From Dokdonella_A sp963775445 (GTDB taxonomy: Bacteria; Pseudomonadota; Gammaproteobacteria; Xanthomonadales; Rhodanobacteraceae): a DNA stretch of 64,000 bases. The DNA lies in assembly GCA_963775445.1 (NCBI GenBank), contig CAVZIT010000006.1, positions 558,001-622,000 on the forward strand. Reading direction: 5' to 3'. The notes beneath the pieces were generated by a model. The model ran no database searches. It had not been told where the DNA came from and saw nothing but the letters and a program-made list of their open reading frames with translations. The position numbers and the translations under genes are program-made. This document shows, piece by piece, positions 45,838 to 54,681 of the stretch (positions are counted from its first letter, which is position 1; the number at the start of each line of letters is the position of its first letter).

Positions 45838-46305
45838 ATGCCGCCCAACCGCCGATCCAGCCGCATCACCAGCAAAGCCGGCCCCCGGCCGCTGGCAGAA
45901 TGCATCAATACCGACGCGCTTGCAGATTACGCTCGCGCGCTCGATGCGCTGGACGACCGGTTGCGCCGCCACTTGCCCGCTGGGGTCGCTCGCGAGTGTC
46001 GGCTCGCGGACGTCCGCAATGGACGGGTTGTCTTTCTGGCGAGCAGTTCGACGTGGGCTGCCCGCTTGCGGTTGCACCAGGCAACCCTGCTCGCAGCAGC
46101 CCGCACCGCACTCGGCGGCGGAGTCGAACGTTTCGCCGTGAAAGTGGCGCCATTGCCGTCCGTTCCCCCGGAACCGGCAAAACGCAAACCGCTTTCGGCA
46201 ACTGCCGCGCGACACCTGCGAGCGGCAGCACAATCCCTGACGGACCCGGAACTAAGGGCCCTTTATCTTCGTCTGGCGTCCTTCGCCATGGATGACTCCC
46301 CCTGA
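45838..46305 (+). CDS. dciA: DciA family protein (DUF721), predicted helicase loader
   Basis: 155 aa. DUF721/DciA proteins load or operate the replicative helicase DnaB in bacteria without DnaC. The core about 35-100 (LDRLRRHLP-like DDRLRRHLPAGVARECRL, VVFLASSSTWAARLRL, RTALGGG) matches the KH-like domain. The disordered, basic C-terminus (PPEPAKRKPLSATA) precedes a final short helix. No DnaC is in the window. It lies between lpxC and the M23 peptidase gene and is followed by a strong hairpin. Confidence 0.82.
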   Translation: MPPNRRSSRITSKAGPRPLAECINTDALADYARALDALDDRLRRHLPAGVARECRLADVRNGRVVFLASSSTWAARLRLHQATLLAAARTALGGGVERFAVKVAPLPSVPPEPAKRKPLSATAARHLRAAAQSLTDPELRALYLRLASFAMDDSP

Positions 46306-46327
46306 AGGAAGCCGGGGCGGCTTCCTT
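46305..46327 (+). terminator. Hairpin terminator after dciA
   Basis: AAGGAAGCC (46305-46313) and GGCTTCCTT (46319-46327) form a perfect 9-bp stem with a 5-nt loop, starting at the dciA stop codon. Symmetric A/T ends could serve both dciA and, from the other side, transcripts passing lpxC. A further 246 bp up to lpxC contain no recognisable gene. Confidence 0.6.
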
Positions 46328-46573
46328 GTGCAACTCAGCACCAACTCAATGCCGAAACGGACTCCAGCCGTTTCTTCTAGGCGGCTCCGTCGAATGACTC
46401 CGATTCGGACCACCTCCGCCGACAGCACTTGGTCGGCGCGCGATGCATCCTGCATCGATTTTCCGATCAGGGCAAGGTCCCTGTCCGCAATGCGTGAGAA
46501 ATTCCTTTCGCCCGACCGCTCGTCGGCGGCCTCCTTGGTTCCCGATGCGCTCGCGTGACCGCGTTGTTCCTGA

Positions 46574-47485
46574 TCAGACTGCCTGAGCGGGATGAATGTA
46601 GGAGATCGGAGCCTCATGCTCGTCCTCGAAGCTTACCTCCTCCCACGCTTCGGCATTTGCGAGCAGCGCACGCAACAACTTGTTGTTGAGTTCGTGACCG
46701 GATTTATAGCCGTAGAATGCGCCAATCAGGCTGCGGCCAAGCAGATACAGGTCCCCGATCGCGTCCAATATCTTGTGCTTGACGAACTCGTCTTCATAAC
46801 GCAGCCCGTCTTCATTCAGGACACGGTAATCATCGAGCACGATGGCGTTGTCCATCGAGCCGCCGAGGGCGAGATTGCGTTCGCGCAGCATTTCGATATC
46901 GCGCATGAAACCGAAAGTGCGAGCCCGGCTCACTTCCTTCACGAATGAAGTCGTCGAAAAATCGATTTCCGATGTCGAGGTGCGGCGCGTGAACATGGGA
47001 TGGTTGAAATCGATCGAGAATCCGACCTTGAAACCGTCGAAAGGCTCAAAGCGTGCCCACTTGTCGTCGTCACGCACGGTGATCGACTTCTTGATGCGGA
47101 TGAATCGCTTGGGTGCGGCCTGATCCTCGATCCCTGCGGATTGCAGCAGGAACACGAACGGCCCTGCACTACCGTCCATGATCGGCACTTCGGCGGCCGA
47201 AACATCGACGTAAGCGTTGTCGATTCCCAGACCGGCCATCGCCGAAAGCAGATGCTCGATAGTGGCGATGCGCACGTTGCCGTTGACCAACGTCGTCGAG
47301 AGCCGCGTGTCGCCGACGTTCTTGCAGCAGGAGCGGATTTCCACCGGTCGCGCGAGATCGACGCGGCGAAACACGATACCCGTGTCCACTGCTGCCGGTC
47401 TCAAGGTCATGTAGACCTTTTCGCCCGTGTGGAGGCCCACCCCTGTCGCCCGAATAACGTTCTTGAGGGTGCGTTGCTTGATCAT
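46574..47485 (-). CDS. lpxC: LpxC, UDP-3-O-acyl-N-acetylglucosamine deacetylase
   Basis: Zinc enzyme committing UDP-acyl-GlcNAc to lipid A synthesis. 303 aa. MIKQRTLKNVIRATGVGLHT starts the protein. The first zinc ligand is H78 (TIEHLLSAMAGLG); the HxxxD pair lies in VKHKILDAIGD, and the catalytic His in SGHELNNKLL. It is the usual gene after ftsZ. A 339-bp gap and a hairpin separate the two, so lpxC probably has its own promoter. A ribosome site (GGAG) lies 14 bp before the ATG. Confidence 0.98.
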   Translation of the reverse strand: MIKQRTLKNVIRATGVGLHTGEKVYMTLRPAAVDTGIVFRRVDLARPVEIRSCCKNVGDTRLSTTLVNGNVRIATIEHLLSAMAGLGIDNAYVDVSAAEVPIMDGSAGPFVFLLQSAGIEDQAAPKRFIRIKKSITVRDDDKWARFEPFDGFKVGFSIDFNHPMFTRRTSTSEIDFSTTSFVKEVSRARTFGFMRDIEMLRERNLALGGSMDNAIVLDDYRVLNEDGLRYEDEFVKHKILDAIGDLYLLGRSLIGAFYGYKSGHELNNKLLRALLANAEAWEEVSFEDEHEAPISYIHPAQAV

Positions 47486-47824
47486 TTTTATGCTTTTACT
47501 CCAGGGCAGGAGCTGACAAAAACGCGGAGGATGCTAGCATACGGCAACTGTTAAGGAAAGTTTAAACGAGGCATCGATCCCACATACTGTCGCACCGACG
47601 CAACACCTCCCGTTCAGCGCGGGCAACCACGCTTGCGACGGAATCGAAATACGCTTCCGACCGAAATTCGGGGAGCGGACCCGTGGACAACGAACATCGT
47701 CGACCAAACCGACACCCCGGCGGACTCGCCGCATTGCAGCGCGCAACCGCAAAGCGGAAGTCCCAATCGGACCGCGATCGCGCCAGATCGTTCAGCTCGG
47801 CCACCTTGAACGGTGGCCGAGACG
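47486..47824. other. Intergenic region ftsZ / lpxC
   Basis: 339 bp on the minus-strand path from ftsZ to lpxC. It holds the hairpin listed next and, close to lpxC, an AT-rich stretch with loose -10-like hexamers (TATGCT at 47541-47536, TAGCAT at 47536-47531). No reading frame in it looks like a gene. Confidence 0.5.
47796..47821 (-). terminator. Perfect 10-bp hairpin directly after ftsZ
   Basis: CTCGGCCACC and GGTGGCCGAG pair without mismatch around a 6-nt loop, beginning three bases after the ftsZ stop. No T-run follows on the minus strand. It could end or attenuate transcription at the close of the division cluster, or protect the mRNA 3' end. Confidence 0.55.
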
Positions 47825-49000
47825 TCAATCGGCTTGTCGTCGAAGGAATGCCGGAATGTCGAGATAGTCGCTGGTTGCCTCCGGCTTCGGCGCGTTTTGT
47901 CTCGTCCCCGCGGTTCGTGCAGTCGGCACGTCCGTCGTCCCTTCGATGTAGTCTATTTCGCCGGTCGTGCCATTTCGGATCACGTGCGGCCGAAATGCGG
48001 GCGCCTGCTCGCGGTCTCGAGTGACGATGGGTTGACGGGCCGCTTGCCGGTTGAGTCCGGTGGCGACCACTGTAACGCGCACTTCATCCTGCAGCTCCGG
48101 ATCGAGCGCCGTACCCAGCACGACAGTTGCATCCTCGCTGGCGAACTCGTGGATGACCTGCCCGATGTCGTCGAACTCCCGCATGGTCAGGTTCTGGCCC
48201 GCCGTGACATTGACCAGAATGCCGCATGCGCCAGCCAAGTTGACATCCTCAAGCAACGGATTGTTGATCGCCGCTTCAGCCGCAGCCACCGCACGATCGT
48301 CCCCACGCGCGCTGCCACTGCCCATCATCGCCATGCCCATTTCCGACATGACTGTGCGTACGTCGGCAAAGTCGACGTTGATCAATCCGGGCCTCGTGAT
48401 GAGATCGGCAATGCCCTGCACCGCGCCGAGCAGGACATCGTTGGCGGACTTGAACGCCGACAGCAGGGTCACGTCGCGACCGAGAACGGTCAGGAGTTTT
48501 TCATTCGGCACCGTAATCAACGAATCGACATATTGCTGCAGATCCTCGATCCCCTTGAGCGCGACCTGCATGCGTCTGCGCCCCTCGAAAGGAAACGGCT
48601 TGGTGACGACCGCGACCGTGAGGATGCCCCTTTCCTTGGCCAGTTGCGCGACGACAGGAGCTGCGCCGGTACCGGTACCACCGCCCATTCCGCAGGTGAT
48701 GAACACCATGTCGGCGCCTTCAAGCAACTCGATAATGCGCTCGCGATCCTCGAGCGCCGCCTGACGCCCGACCTCCGGATTGGCGCCCGCTCCCAGACCT
48801 TTGGTCACATTGGCGCCAAGCTGCAGGGTGAATTTCGCTCCGCTGCCCTTCAGCGCTTGAGCATCGGTGTTGGCGCAGACGAAATCCACGCCCTCGACTT
48901 CCGCCTGGACCATGTGCCCAACGGCATTGCCGCCGCCCCCGCCCACGCCAATGACCTTGATCACCGCATTCGGCGCCATTTTTTCGACCATTTCAAACAT
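47825..49000 (-). CDS. ftsZ: FtsZ, cell division tubulin
   Basis: GTPase forming the cytokinetic ring. 391 aa from ATG 49000, behind a strong GGAGG ribosome site. GTP-binding signatures are IGVGGGGGNAV and GGGTGTGAAP. The T7-loop region (NVDFADVRTVM) is present. A variable linker precedes the C-terminal peptide DYLDIPAFLRRQAD, which carries the conserved core that binds FtsA and ZipA. An upstream start at 49054 was rejected. It is last in the dcw cluster and is separated from ftsA by 219 bp, where an extra promoter would be expected. Confidence 0.98.
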   Translation of the reverse strand: MFEMVEKMAPNAVIKVIGVGGGGGNAVGHMVQAEVEGVDFVCANTDAQALKGSGAKFTLQLGANVTKGLGAGANPEVGRQAALEDRERIIELLEGADMVFITCGMGGGTGTGAAPVVAQLAKERGILTVAVVTKPFPFEGRRRMQVALKGIEDLQQYVDSLITVPNEKLLTVLGRDVTLLSAFKSANDVLLGAVQGIADLITRPGLINVDFADVRTVMSEMGMAMMGSGSARGDDRAVAAAEAAINNPLLEDVNLAGACGILVNVTAGQNLTMREFDDIGQVIHEFASEDATVVLGTALDPELQDEVRVTVVATGLNRQAARQPIVTRDREQAPAFRPHVIRNGTTGEIDYIEGTTDVPTARTAGTRQNAPKPEATSDYLDIPAFLRRQAD

Positions 49001-49219
49001 GCTCCAATCCTCCAGTGCTGATGATCGAGAACGGATGGCAGGGGACGGATTCAATGGGGCAAAGACAGATGATTGCCAGCTGTCGACTCCAAATTTCCAT
49101 CGCTTGCGTCGTCCTCATTTCGTTTTCCTTGTTCCCGTTGCGTCGTGGTTGCTGCCTTTTCCAGTTTTCGTTCGCCATGTGTCTCTTGCGTTTTCGGATT
49201 GCTGCCCGTTGTCCCTTCA

Positions 49220-50455
49220 TCAGAACTCACCCTTGAACCAATTCGTCACGCGGCCGAGGAGTCCGCCGACACCAACTGCGGCGGCGCCGGGCGCACTGCG
49301 TTCCACCTCCTGACGACTGCCGTAGAGCAGCAAACCGACACCGGTCGCATGCAGCGGATTGGCCACGACATCGGCCAGCCCGACTACGTGTTGTGGGAGT
49401 CCGAGCCGGACCGGCATGTGGAACAACTCCTCTGCGAGCTCGAGCGCCCCTTCCATGCGTGCCGCACCCCCCGTCAGTACCACGCCGGCTCGCACGAGCT
49501 CCTCGCGACCGCTGCGGCGAAGGTCCGCCTGCACCATCTCGAACACTTCCTCATAGCGCGGCTGGACTGCCTCGGCGAGGTTCTGTCTCGCCAGGCGCCG
49601 CGGCGGGCGATCACCCACACTCGGCACCTGGATGGTTTCCTCGGCGTGCGCAAGTTGCGCAAGCGCGCAGGCATATCGCACCTTCAGTTCCTCGGCGTGG
49701 GCCGTTGGCGTGCGCATCAGGTGGGCGATATCGGACGTGACCTGGTCGCCGCCGATCGCGAGCGACGTCGTGTGCCGCAACGCGCCTTGCGTATAGATGG
49801 CGATATCCGTCGTGCCAGCTCCGATATCGACCAGACACACACCCAGTTCGCACTCGTCCGGCGTCAGCGCTGCACGCGCCGACGCGACCGCAGCCGGGAG
49901 CAGTTCGTCGACGGCCAGCCCGCAGCGGTTGATGCATTTGGTGATGTTCTGGACTGCGCTGGCAGCACCGCTGACCAGGTGAACGTTGGCTTCAAGTCGC
50001 ACACCCGACATGCCGACGGGATGCCGAATGCCCTCTTGGCCATCGATCAGGTATTCCTGCGGTTCGCGATACAACACCGTGCGATCCGCCGGAATGACCA
50101 CCGCACATGCCGAAGTGAGCACCTGGTCGAGATCGGACTGACTGACCTCCCGGTCACGGATCGGAGCCGTGCCATGCGAGTTTTCATCCTTGATGTGGCT
50201 ACCGGAAATGCTCGCGTACACCGAGCGGATCTGGCAGCCCGCCATCAATTCGGCTTCTTCGATGGCCCGCTGGATCGAATGCACCGTCGATTCGATATCG
50301 ACTACGACGCCGCGCTTGAGGCCATGCGAGGGATGCGAGCCGATACCGATGATCTCGACCGCCTCGCCGGAAACGTGTTCGCCGACGATTGCGACCACCT
50401 TGGAGGTGCCGATATCGAGGCCGACGATAAGGTTTTTTTCGCTCTTGCGATTCAT
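49220..50455 (-). CDS. ftsA: FtsA, divisome membrane tether
   Basis: Actin-fold ATPase anchoring FtsZ to the inner membrane. 411 aa from ATG 50455, which shares one base with the ftsQ stop (TGATG); a GTG one codon upstream is also possible. LIVGLDIGTSKVVAIVGE, the 1C domain (VVVDIESTVHSI) and CLVDIGAGTTDIAIY are typical. The C-terminal amphipathic helix LLGRVTNWFKGEF, the membrane-targeting sequence, is intact. It is translated together with ftsQ. Confidence 0.97.
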   Translation of the reverse strand: MNRKSEKNLIVGLDIGTSKVVAIVGEHVSGEAVEIIGIGSHPSHGLKRGVVVDIESTVHSIQRAIEEAELMAGCQIRSVYASISGSHIKDENSHGTAPIRDREVSQSDLDQVLTSACAVVIPADRTVLYREPQEYLIDGQEGIRHPVGMSGVRLEANVHLVSGAASAVQNITKCINRCGLAVDELLPAAVASARAALTPDECELGVCLVDIGAGTTDIAIYTQGALRHTTSLAIGGDQVTSDIAHLMRTPTAHAEELKVRYACALAQLAHAEETIQVPSVGDRPPRRLARQNLAEAVQPRYEEVFEMVQADLRRSGREELVRAGVVLTGGAARMEGALELAEELFHMPVRLGLPQHVVGLADVVANPLHATGVGLLLYGSRQEVERSAPGAAAVGVGGLLGRVTNWFKGEF

Positions 50456-51210
50456 CACGAAACCTTCGGATCCGGTGCCGCACCCGCGCTCGGCGTCGCG
50501 GGTGCCTGAGTCCCGTTCCAGCGCAAGGCAAAGCCGTTTTCGTAGCGCAAATCGATATAGGCAGGCGCGCCATCGTGTCCAGCGGCGATCCGCGGCCAGA
50601 CGCTGAGGAAACGCTCAAGTCGCTGTTCGACGTTTTCCCTGCCGACTTCGACGGTGGCGCCGGTGGCGAGCGTCAGGCTCCAACTGCCACGTCCCGACAA
50701 GGCGACCGAATCGAGCGTGAGACCAGTGGCCGAAAAAAGCGGCAGCTCATGCGCGTAGAAAGCCAGCACCTCATGCAGGCGCGCGTCGGGGCCGGACAAT
50801 TGCGGCAGGCCCTGCAACGGGGGTGATCCCGGAACCTGGAACAACTTGCCGTGCCGATTGACCAGGCGATCCGCGCCCCAGCGTGCATAAGGCTGCTGTT
50901 CGTACACCGTGAGCTCGATCACGTCGGGCCAGCGCTTGCGCGCCTCAACGCGTTCCACCCACGGCAGCCGCAACACTGCCCCGCACACCTGGTCGAGATC
51001 GACCGCGAAGAATCCCGCGCCCAGTTCGGTGCGTACGGCGGCCCGGATTTGCTCGGCACTGACGTGATCGAACGGCGCGCGTACATCAATCTTCTTCACC
51101 GGCCAGCGATCCGCCGCAAACCAGCCATTGAGAACACCGATGACGGGCAACGCGACCAGCGCAAGGGCGATGCTCCAGGCGAGCAACTTCAGCATCAGGG
51201 TGTTTTTCAT
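50455..51210 (-). CDS. ftsQ: FtsQ, divisome membrane protein
   Basis: Bitopic protein linking FtsA/FtsZ-stage and septal synthesis proteins. 251 aa from ATG 51210, which overlaps the ddlB stop as ATGA. One membrane helix (about 9-28), then a POTRA domain (VKKIDVRAPFDHVSAEQIRA) and the FtsQ beta domain (VYEQQPYARWGADRLVN, YIDLRYENGFALRW). A longer upstream frame lies in ddlB and was discarded. Confidence 0.96.
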   Translation of the reverse strand: MKNTLMLKLLAWSIALALVALPVIGVLNGWFAADRWPVKKIDVRAPFDHVSAEQIRAAVRTELGAGFFAVDLDQVCGAVLRLPWVERVEARKRWPDVIELTVYEQQPYARWGADRLVNRHGKLFQVPGSPPLQGLPQLSGPDARLHEVLAFYAHELPLFSATGLTLDSVALSGRGSWSLTLATGATVEVGRENVEQRLERFLSVWPRIAAGHDGAPAYIDLRYENGFALRWNGTQAPATPSAGAAPDPKVS

Positions 51211-52154
51211 TCCTGCTCCCCTTTTGCCTGCGCGAAGCTCGTCTCCAGGATTCGCCAGCACAATTCATCGAAGGCGACGCCGATCGCTGCCGCCGCCTTC
51301 GGCACCAGTGAATGGGTCGTCATTCCGGGGGCCGTATTGACTTCGAGCAGCCAGTTTCGTCCGTCGCGGTCGCGCATCACGTCGACACGCCCCCAGCCCG
51401 AGCAAGCGAGCGCGTCGAAAGCGCGCAGCGAAACCGCGCGCAACTCCTCCTCTGCCTTGCCATCCAGTCCCGGACAGATGTATTGCGTGTCCTCGGCGAT
51501 GTATTTGGCGTGGTAGTCGTAATACTCGCCTGTCGGGACGATGCGGAGGCTCGGCAGCACCTCCCGCCCGACAATGCCGACCGTGTATTCGTCGCCCTCG
51601 ATCAGCGCCTCCACGATTAGATCGCCTGGATAGCGCGAGGCCAGTTCGACCGCGCCTTCGAGATCTTTTGCGGCGAAAACCCGGCTCACACCGACGCTGG
51701 ATCCTTCGCATGCCGGTTTGACAATGAGCGGCAGGCCAAGCAAACGCGCAGCAGCGTGGGCATCGTCGCCTTTGCGCAGTGGCACGAATCGAGGCGTCGG
51801 CAAATCCAGAGCCTGCCATACCCACTTGCTGCGCACTTTGTCCATGCTGAGCGCACAACCGAGCACACCGGAACCGGTGTACGGCACATGCAACGAGTCG
51901 AGTGCGCCCTGCAGCACCCCGTCCTCGCCGCCGCCACGCTGGCCATGCAATACGTTGAACACGCGCGCGTAATGGCCGGCACGAAGTCCGTCGAGCAATG
52001 CCGGAATCCCATCTACCGGGTGCGCATCGATACCGCGCGCGCGCAACGCCTCGAGCACCTTGCGGCCGGAATCGAGCGACACCTCGCGTTCGGCGGACTG
52101 GCCACCCAGCGCGACCGCGACGCGGCCAAACTCGCGGGCGTCCGTGATCCGCAT
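51207..52154 (-). CDS. ddlB: D-alanine--D-alanine ligase
   Basis: ATP-grasp ligase making the D-Ala-D-Ala end of the peptidoglycan stem peptide. 315 aa. RVAVALGGQSAEREVSLDSG, the GGGEDGVLQG loop, IVKPACEGSSVGVSRV and the C-terminal LEVNTAPGMTTHSLVP are hallmarks. It shares one base with murC (TGATG) and 4 bp with ftsQ, within the coupled dcw series. Confidence 0.97.
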   Translation of the reverse strand: MRITDAREFGRVAVALGGQSAEREVSLDSGRKVLEALRARGIDAHPVDGIPALLDGLRAGHYARVFNVLHGQRGGGEDGVLQGALDSLHVPYTGSGVLGCALSMDKVRSKWVWQALDLPTPRFVPLRKGDDAHAAARLLGLPLIVKPACEGSSVGVSRVFAAKDLEGAVELASRYPGDLIVEALIEGDEYTVGIVGREVLPSLRIVPTGEYYDYHAKYIAEDTQYICPGLDGKAEEELRAVSLRAFDALACSGWGRVDVMRDRDGRNWLLEVNTAPGMTTHSLVPKAAAAIGVAFDELCWRILETSFAQAKGEQE

Positions 52155-53611
52155 CAGGCTGCACCTCGCGTCGAGTGACCGGCCGTCCGGAATTCACGGG
52201 ATGAGGTCAGGTCGCTTGCGGCGGCGCCGATATCGCCGGCGCCGAGGAGCAACAACAAGTCGCCGTCGGCAAGCAACGCCGGCAAGACGTTTTTCAATTC
52301 GCGTGGATGCTCGATCAATACCGGATCGACCTTGCCGCGAGCGCGCACCGCGCGCGCCAAGGTGCGACCGTCGGCGCCGGCAATCGGCGCTTCGCCTGCC
52401 GCGTAGACCTCGGTCAGCACCAGCACATCGGCATCGGCCAGAACATTGGCGAAATCGTCCAGCAGATCGCGCGTTCGCGAATAACGATGCGGCTGGAACG
52501 CGACGACCAGTCGGCGTTCCGGCCAGCCGCCTCGCGCGGCCGCAAATGCCGCGGCGATTTCGCGCGGATGGTGTCCGTAGTCTTCGACCATGAGCGCACG
52601 CCCGCGCGCCAGTTGGAGTTCGCCACGCAACTGGAAGCGCCGACCGACTCCCTGAAACTTTCTGAGGGCGGTCTGCAACGATTCCGGCGGCACACCAAGT
52701 TGCCAGCCCACTGCGCAAGCCGCCAGCGCATTCAGAACGTTGTGCCGGCCCGGCAGATTAAGCACCACGTCGAGCGGTGCCTCGCTATTCGGCAGGTGCA
52801 AGGCGAAATGCATGCGTGCGCCGTCCTGGCGCAGCGCACTCGCGCGAAAGTCGGCGTCATTGTCGATGCCGTAGGTCAATCGACGCCGATGCGTGATGCC
52901 CGCCAGCTTCGCGGCTTCGGCATCGTCGCTGCAGATGACTGCCACGCCATAGAACGGCAGCCGGTGCAGAAAATCGCCGAATGCACTCTTCAGGCGCCCG
53001 AAATCGCCACCGTAGTGTTGCAAATGATCGGCGTCGATATTGGTGACGATCGCGATGACGGGCGAGAGCAACAGGAACGATCCGTCGGACTCGTCAGCCT
53101 CGGCCACCAGGAATTCGCCCGTACCGAGCCGCGCATGGCTGCCCGCCGCAGTCAACTGACCGCCGATCACGAAAGTCGGATCGAGACCGCCTTCGGCCAG
53201 CACGCTTGCTGTCAGACTCGTGGTAGTGGTCTTGCCGTGACTGCCTGCGACTGCGATGCCGCGGCGAAACCGCATCAGTTCACCGAGCATTTCGGCGCGT
53301 GGCACCACCGGAATGCGGCGTTTCTGCGCCGCGACGAGTTCGACGTTGTCGGCGGGTATGGCGCCTGAAACCACGACGACATCGGCATCGGCCACGTTGG
53401 TCGTCGCGTGACCGCGCGCAATCGCGATGCCAAGACCGGCGAGCCTTCTCGTCGTCGCGCTCTCGACCTGGTCCGAACCGGAAACTTCATAGCCGAGGTT
53501 ATGCAGCACCTCGGCAATGCCGCTCATGCCCGCGCCGCCGACGCCGACGAAGTGCACGCGGCGAAAGTCCTGCATGAAATCGCCCTGCTGCGGGATGCGC
53601 GTCGGGGTCAC
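52154..53611 (-). CDS. murC: UDP-N-acetylmuramate--L-alanine ligase
   Basis: Adds L-alanine to UDP-MurNAc, first step of the stem peptide. 485 aa from GTG 53611, overlapping the murG stop (GTGA). An ATG 12 codons downstream (MQDFRRVHFVG) is an alternative, but relatives also have a short N-terminal extension. VGVGGAGMSGIAEVL, ATP-binding GSHGKTTTTSL and the C-terminal VVAFQPHRYSRTRDL are characteristic. Confidence 0.97.
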   Translation of the reverse strand: MTPTRIPQQGDFMQDFRRVHFVGVGGAGMSGIAEVLHNLGYEVSGSDQVESATTRRLAGLGIAIARGHATTNVADADVVVVSGAIPADNVELVAAQKRRIPVVPRAEMLGELMRFRRGIAVAGSHGKTTTTSLTASVLAEGGLDPTFVIGGQLTAAGSHARLGTGEFLVAEADESDGSFLLLSPVIAIVTNIDADHLQHYGGDFGRLKSAFGDFLHRLPFYGVAVICSDDAEAAKLAGITHRRRLTYGIDNDADFRASALRQDGARMHFALHLPNSEAPLDVVLNLPGRHNVLNALAACAVGWQLGVPPESLQTALRKFQGVGRRFQLRGELQLARGRALMVEDYGHHPREIAAAFAAARGGWPERRLVVAFQPHRYSRTRDLLDDFANVLADADVLVLTEVYAAGEAPIAGADGRTLARAVRARGKVDPVLIEHPRELKNVLPALLADGDLLLLLGAGDIGAAASDLTSSREFRTAGHSTRGAA

Positions 53612-54681
53612 GTCGCCACCTCGATGCAGGCATCGGCAATACGTGCGGCGGCGTCCGGCCTCGCCAGCGATTGCGCAGCTTGGGCCATATCGAGCAATCG
53701 CGCGCGGTCACCCAGTTCGCCGAGCAAACCGGCGAGGGCCGCCGGATTGGCGGCGGCTTGAGGCAACAGGCGCGCGGCGCCCGCGGCGGCGAGCACCTCG
53801 GCATTGCGCGTCTGATGATCGTCTACCGCAGCCGCAAACGGGATCAGGATCGAGGGCACCCCTGCCGCTGCAAGTTCCGCCAAGGTCAAAGCGCCCGCGC
53901 GGCAGATCGCCAAGTCCGTCCACGCGTAGGCCTCCGCCATATCCTCGATGAACGCTTCCACTCCTGCGTCAACGCCGGCGTCGGCATACGCTGCGCGCGC
54001 GGCATCGACGTGCCGCGCGCCACACTGGTGCCGCACCAAGGGGCGTATCGCGGGATCCATCTGCGCAAGCGCCCGCGGAACGGCGAGGTTGATCGACTCC
54101 GCACCCTGGCTGCCGCCAAGTACCAGCAGGTGCAAGCGACCGGCGCGATCCGCATAGCGTGAGCGCGGGTCCGGCAGGGCGGCAATTTCTGCGCGTACGG
54201 GGTTACCAACCCATTCGGATCCGGCGGGCGCGTCGGCGAACCCGCCGAGCACGCGCCGCGCTAAATGCGCAAGCAATCGATTGGTCAGGCCTGCGCTGCG
54301 ATTTTGCTCGTGCACGATGAGCGGAATGCGAGCGAGCCATGCGGCGATTCCGCCGGGCGCCGCGGCATAGCCGCCGAGCGAAAGCACGCTGCGCGGCGAG
54401 AGTCGGCGCAACAGGCGGCGCGCGGCAACGACCGCCCGCACGAGCCGCACCGGTGCCAGCATGAGCGTGGCCAACCCTTTGCCGCGTACTCCCGAGAACG
54501 CAAGCGTATCGAGCGAAAATCCGGCGCGTGGCACGAGTCGTGTCTCAAGGCCGTTAAGCGTGCCGAGCCAGGTCACGGGCACGCCGCGTGCGCGAAGCTC
54601 TTGCCCGACCGCGATACCGGGAAAGATGTGTCCGCCCGTGCCACCGGCCATGATCATCACGGGCGCGCCATCCAGGGTCAT
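53608..54681 (-). CDS. murG: MurG, lipid II-forming GlcNAc transferase
   Basis: Membrane-associated glycosyltransferase that adds GlcNAc to lipid I. 357 aa from ATG 54681, overlapping the ftsW stop as ATGA. The N-terminal glycine loop is MIMAGGTGGHIFPG; SLGGYAAAPGG, HEQNRSAGLTN and the donor-binding GALTLAELAAAGVPSILIPF follow. The longer upstream frame lies in ftsW. Confidence 0.97.
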   Translation of the reverse strand: MTLDGAPVMIMAGGTGGHIFPGIAVGQELRARGVPVTWLGTLNGLETRLVPRAGFSLDTLAFSGVRGKGLATLMLAPVRLVRAVVAARRLLRRLSPRSVLSLGGYAAAPGGIAAWLARIPLIVHEQNRSAGLTNRLLAHLARRVLGGFADAPAGSEWVGNPVRAEIAALPDPRSRYADRAGRLHLLVLGGSQGAESINLAVPRALAQMDPAIRPLVRHQCGARHVDAARAAYADAGVDAGVEAFIEDMAEAYAWTDLAICRAGALTLAELAAAGVPSILIPFAAAVDDHQTRNAEVLAAAGAARLLPQAAANPAALAGLLGELGDRARLLDMAQAAQSLARPDAAARIADACIEVAT

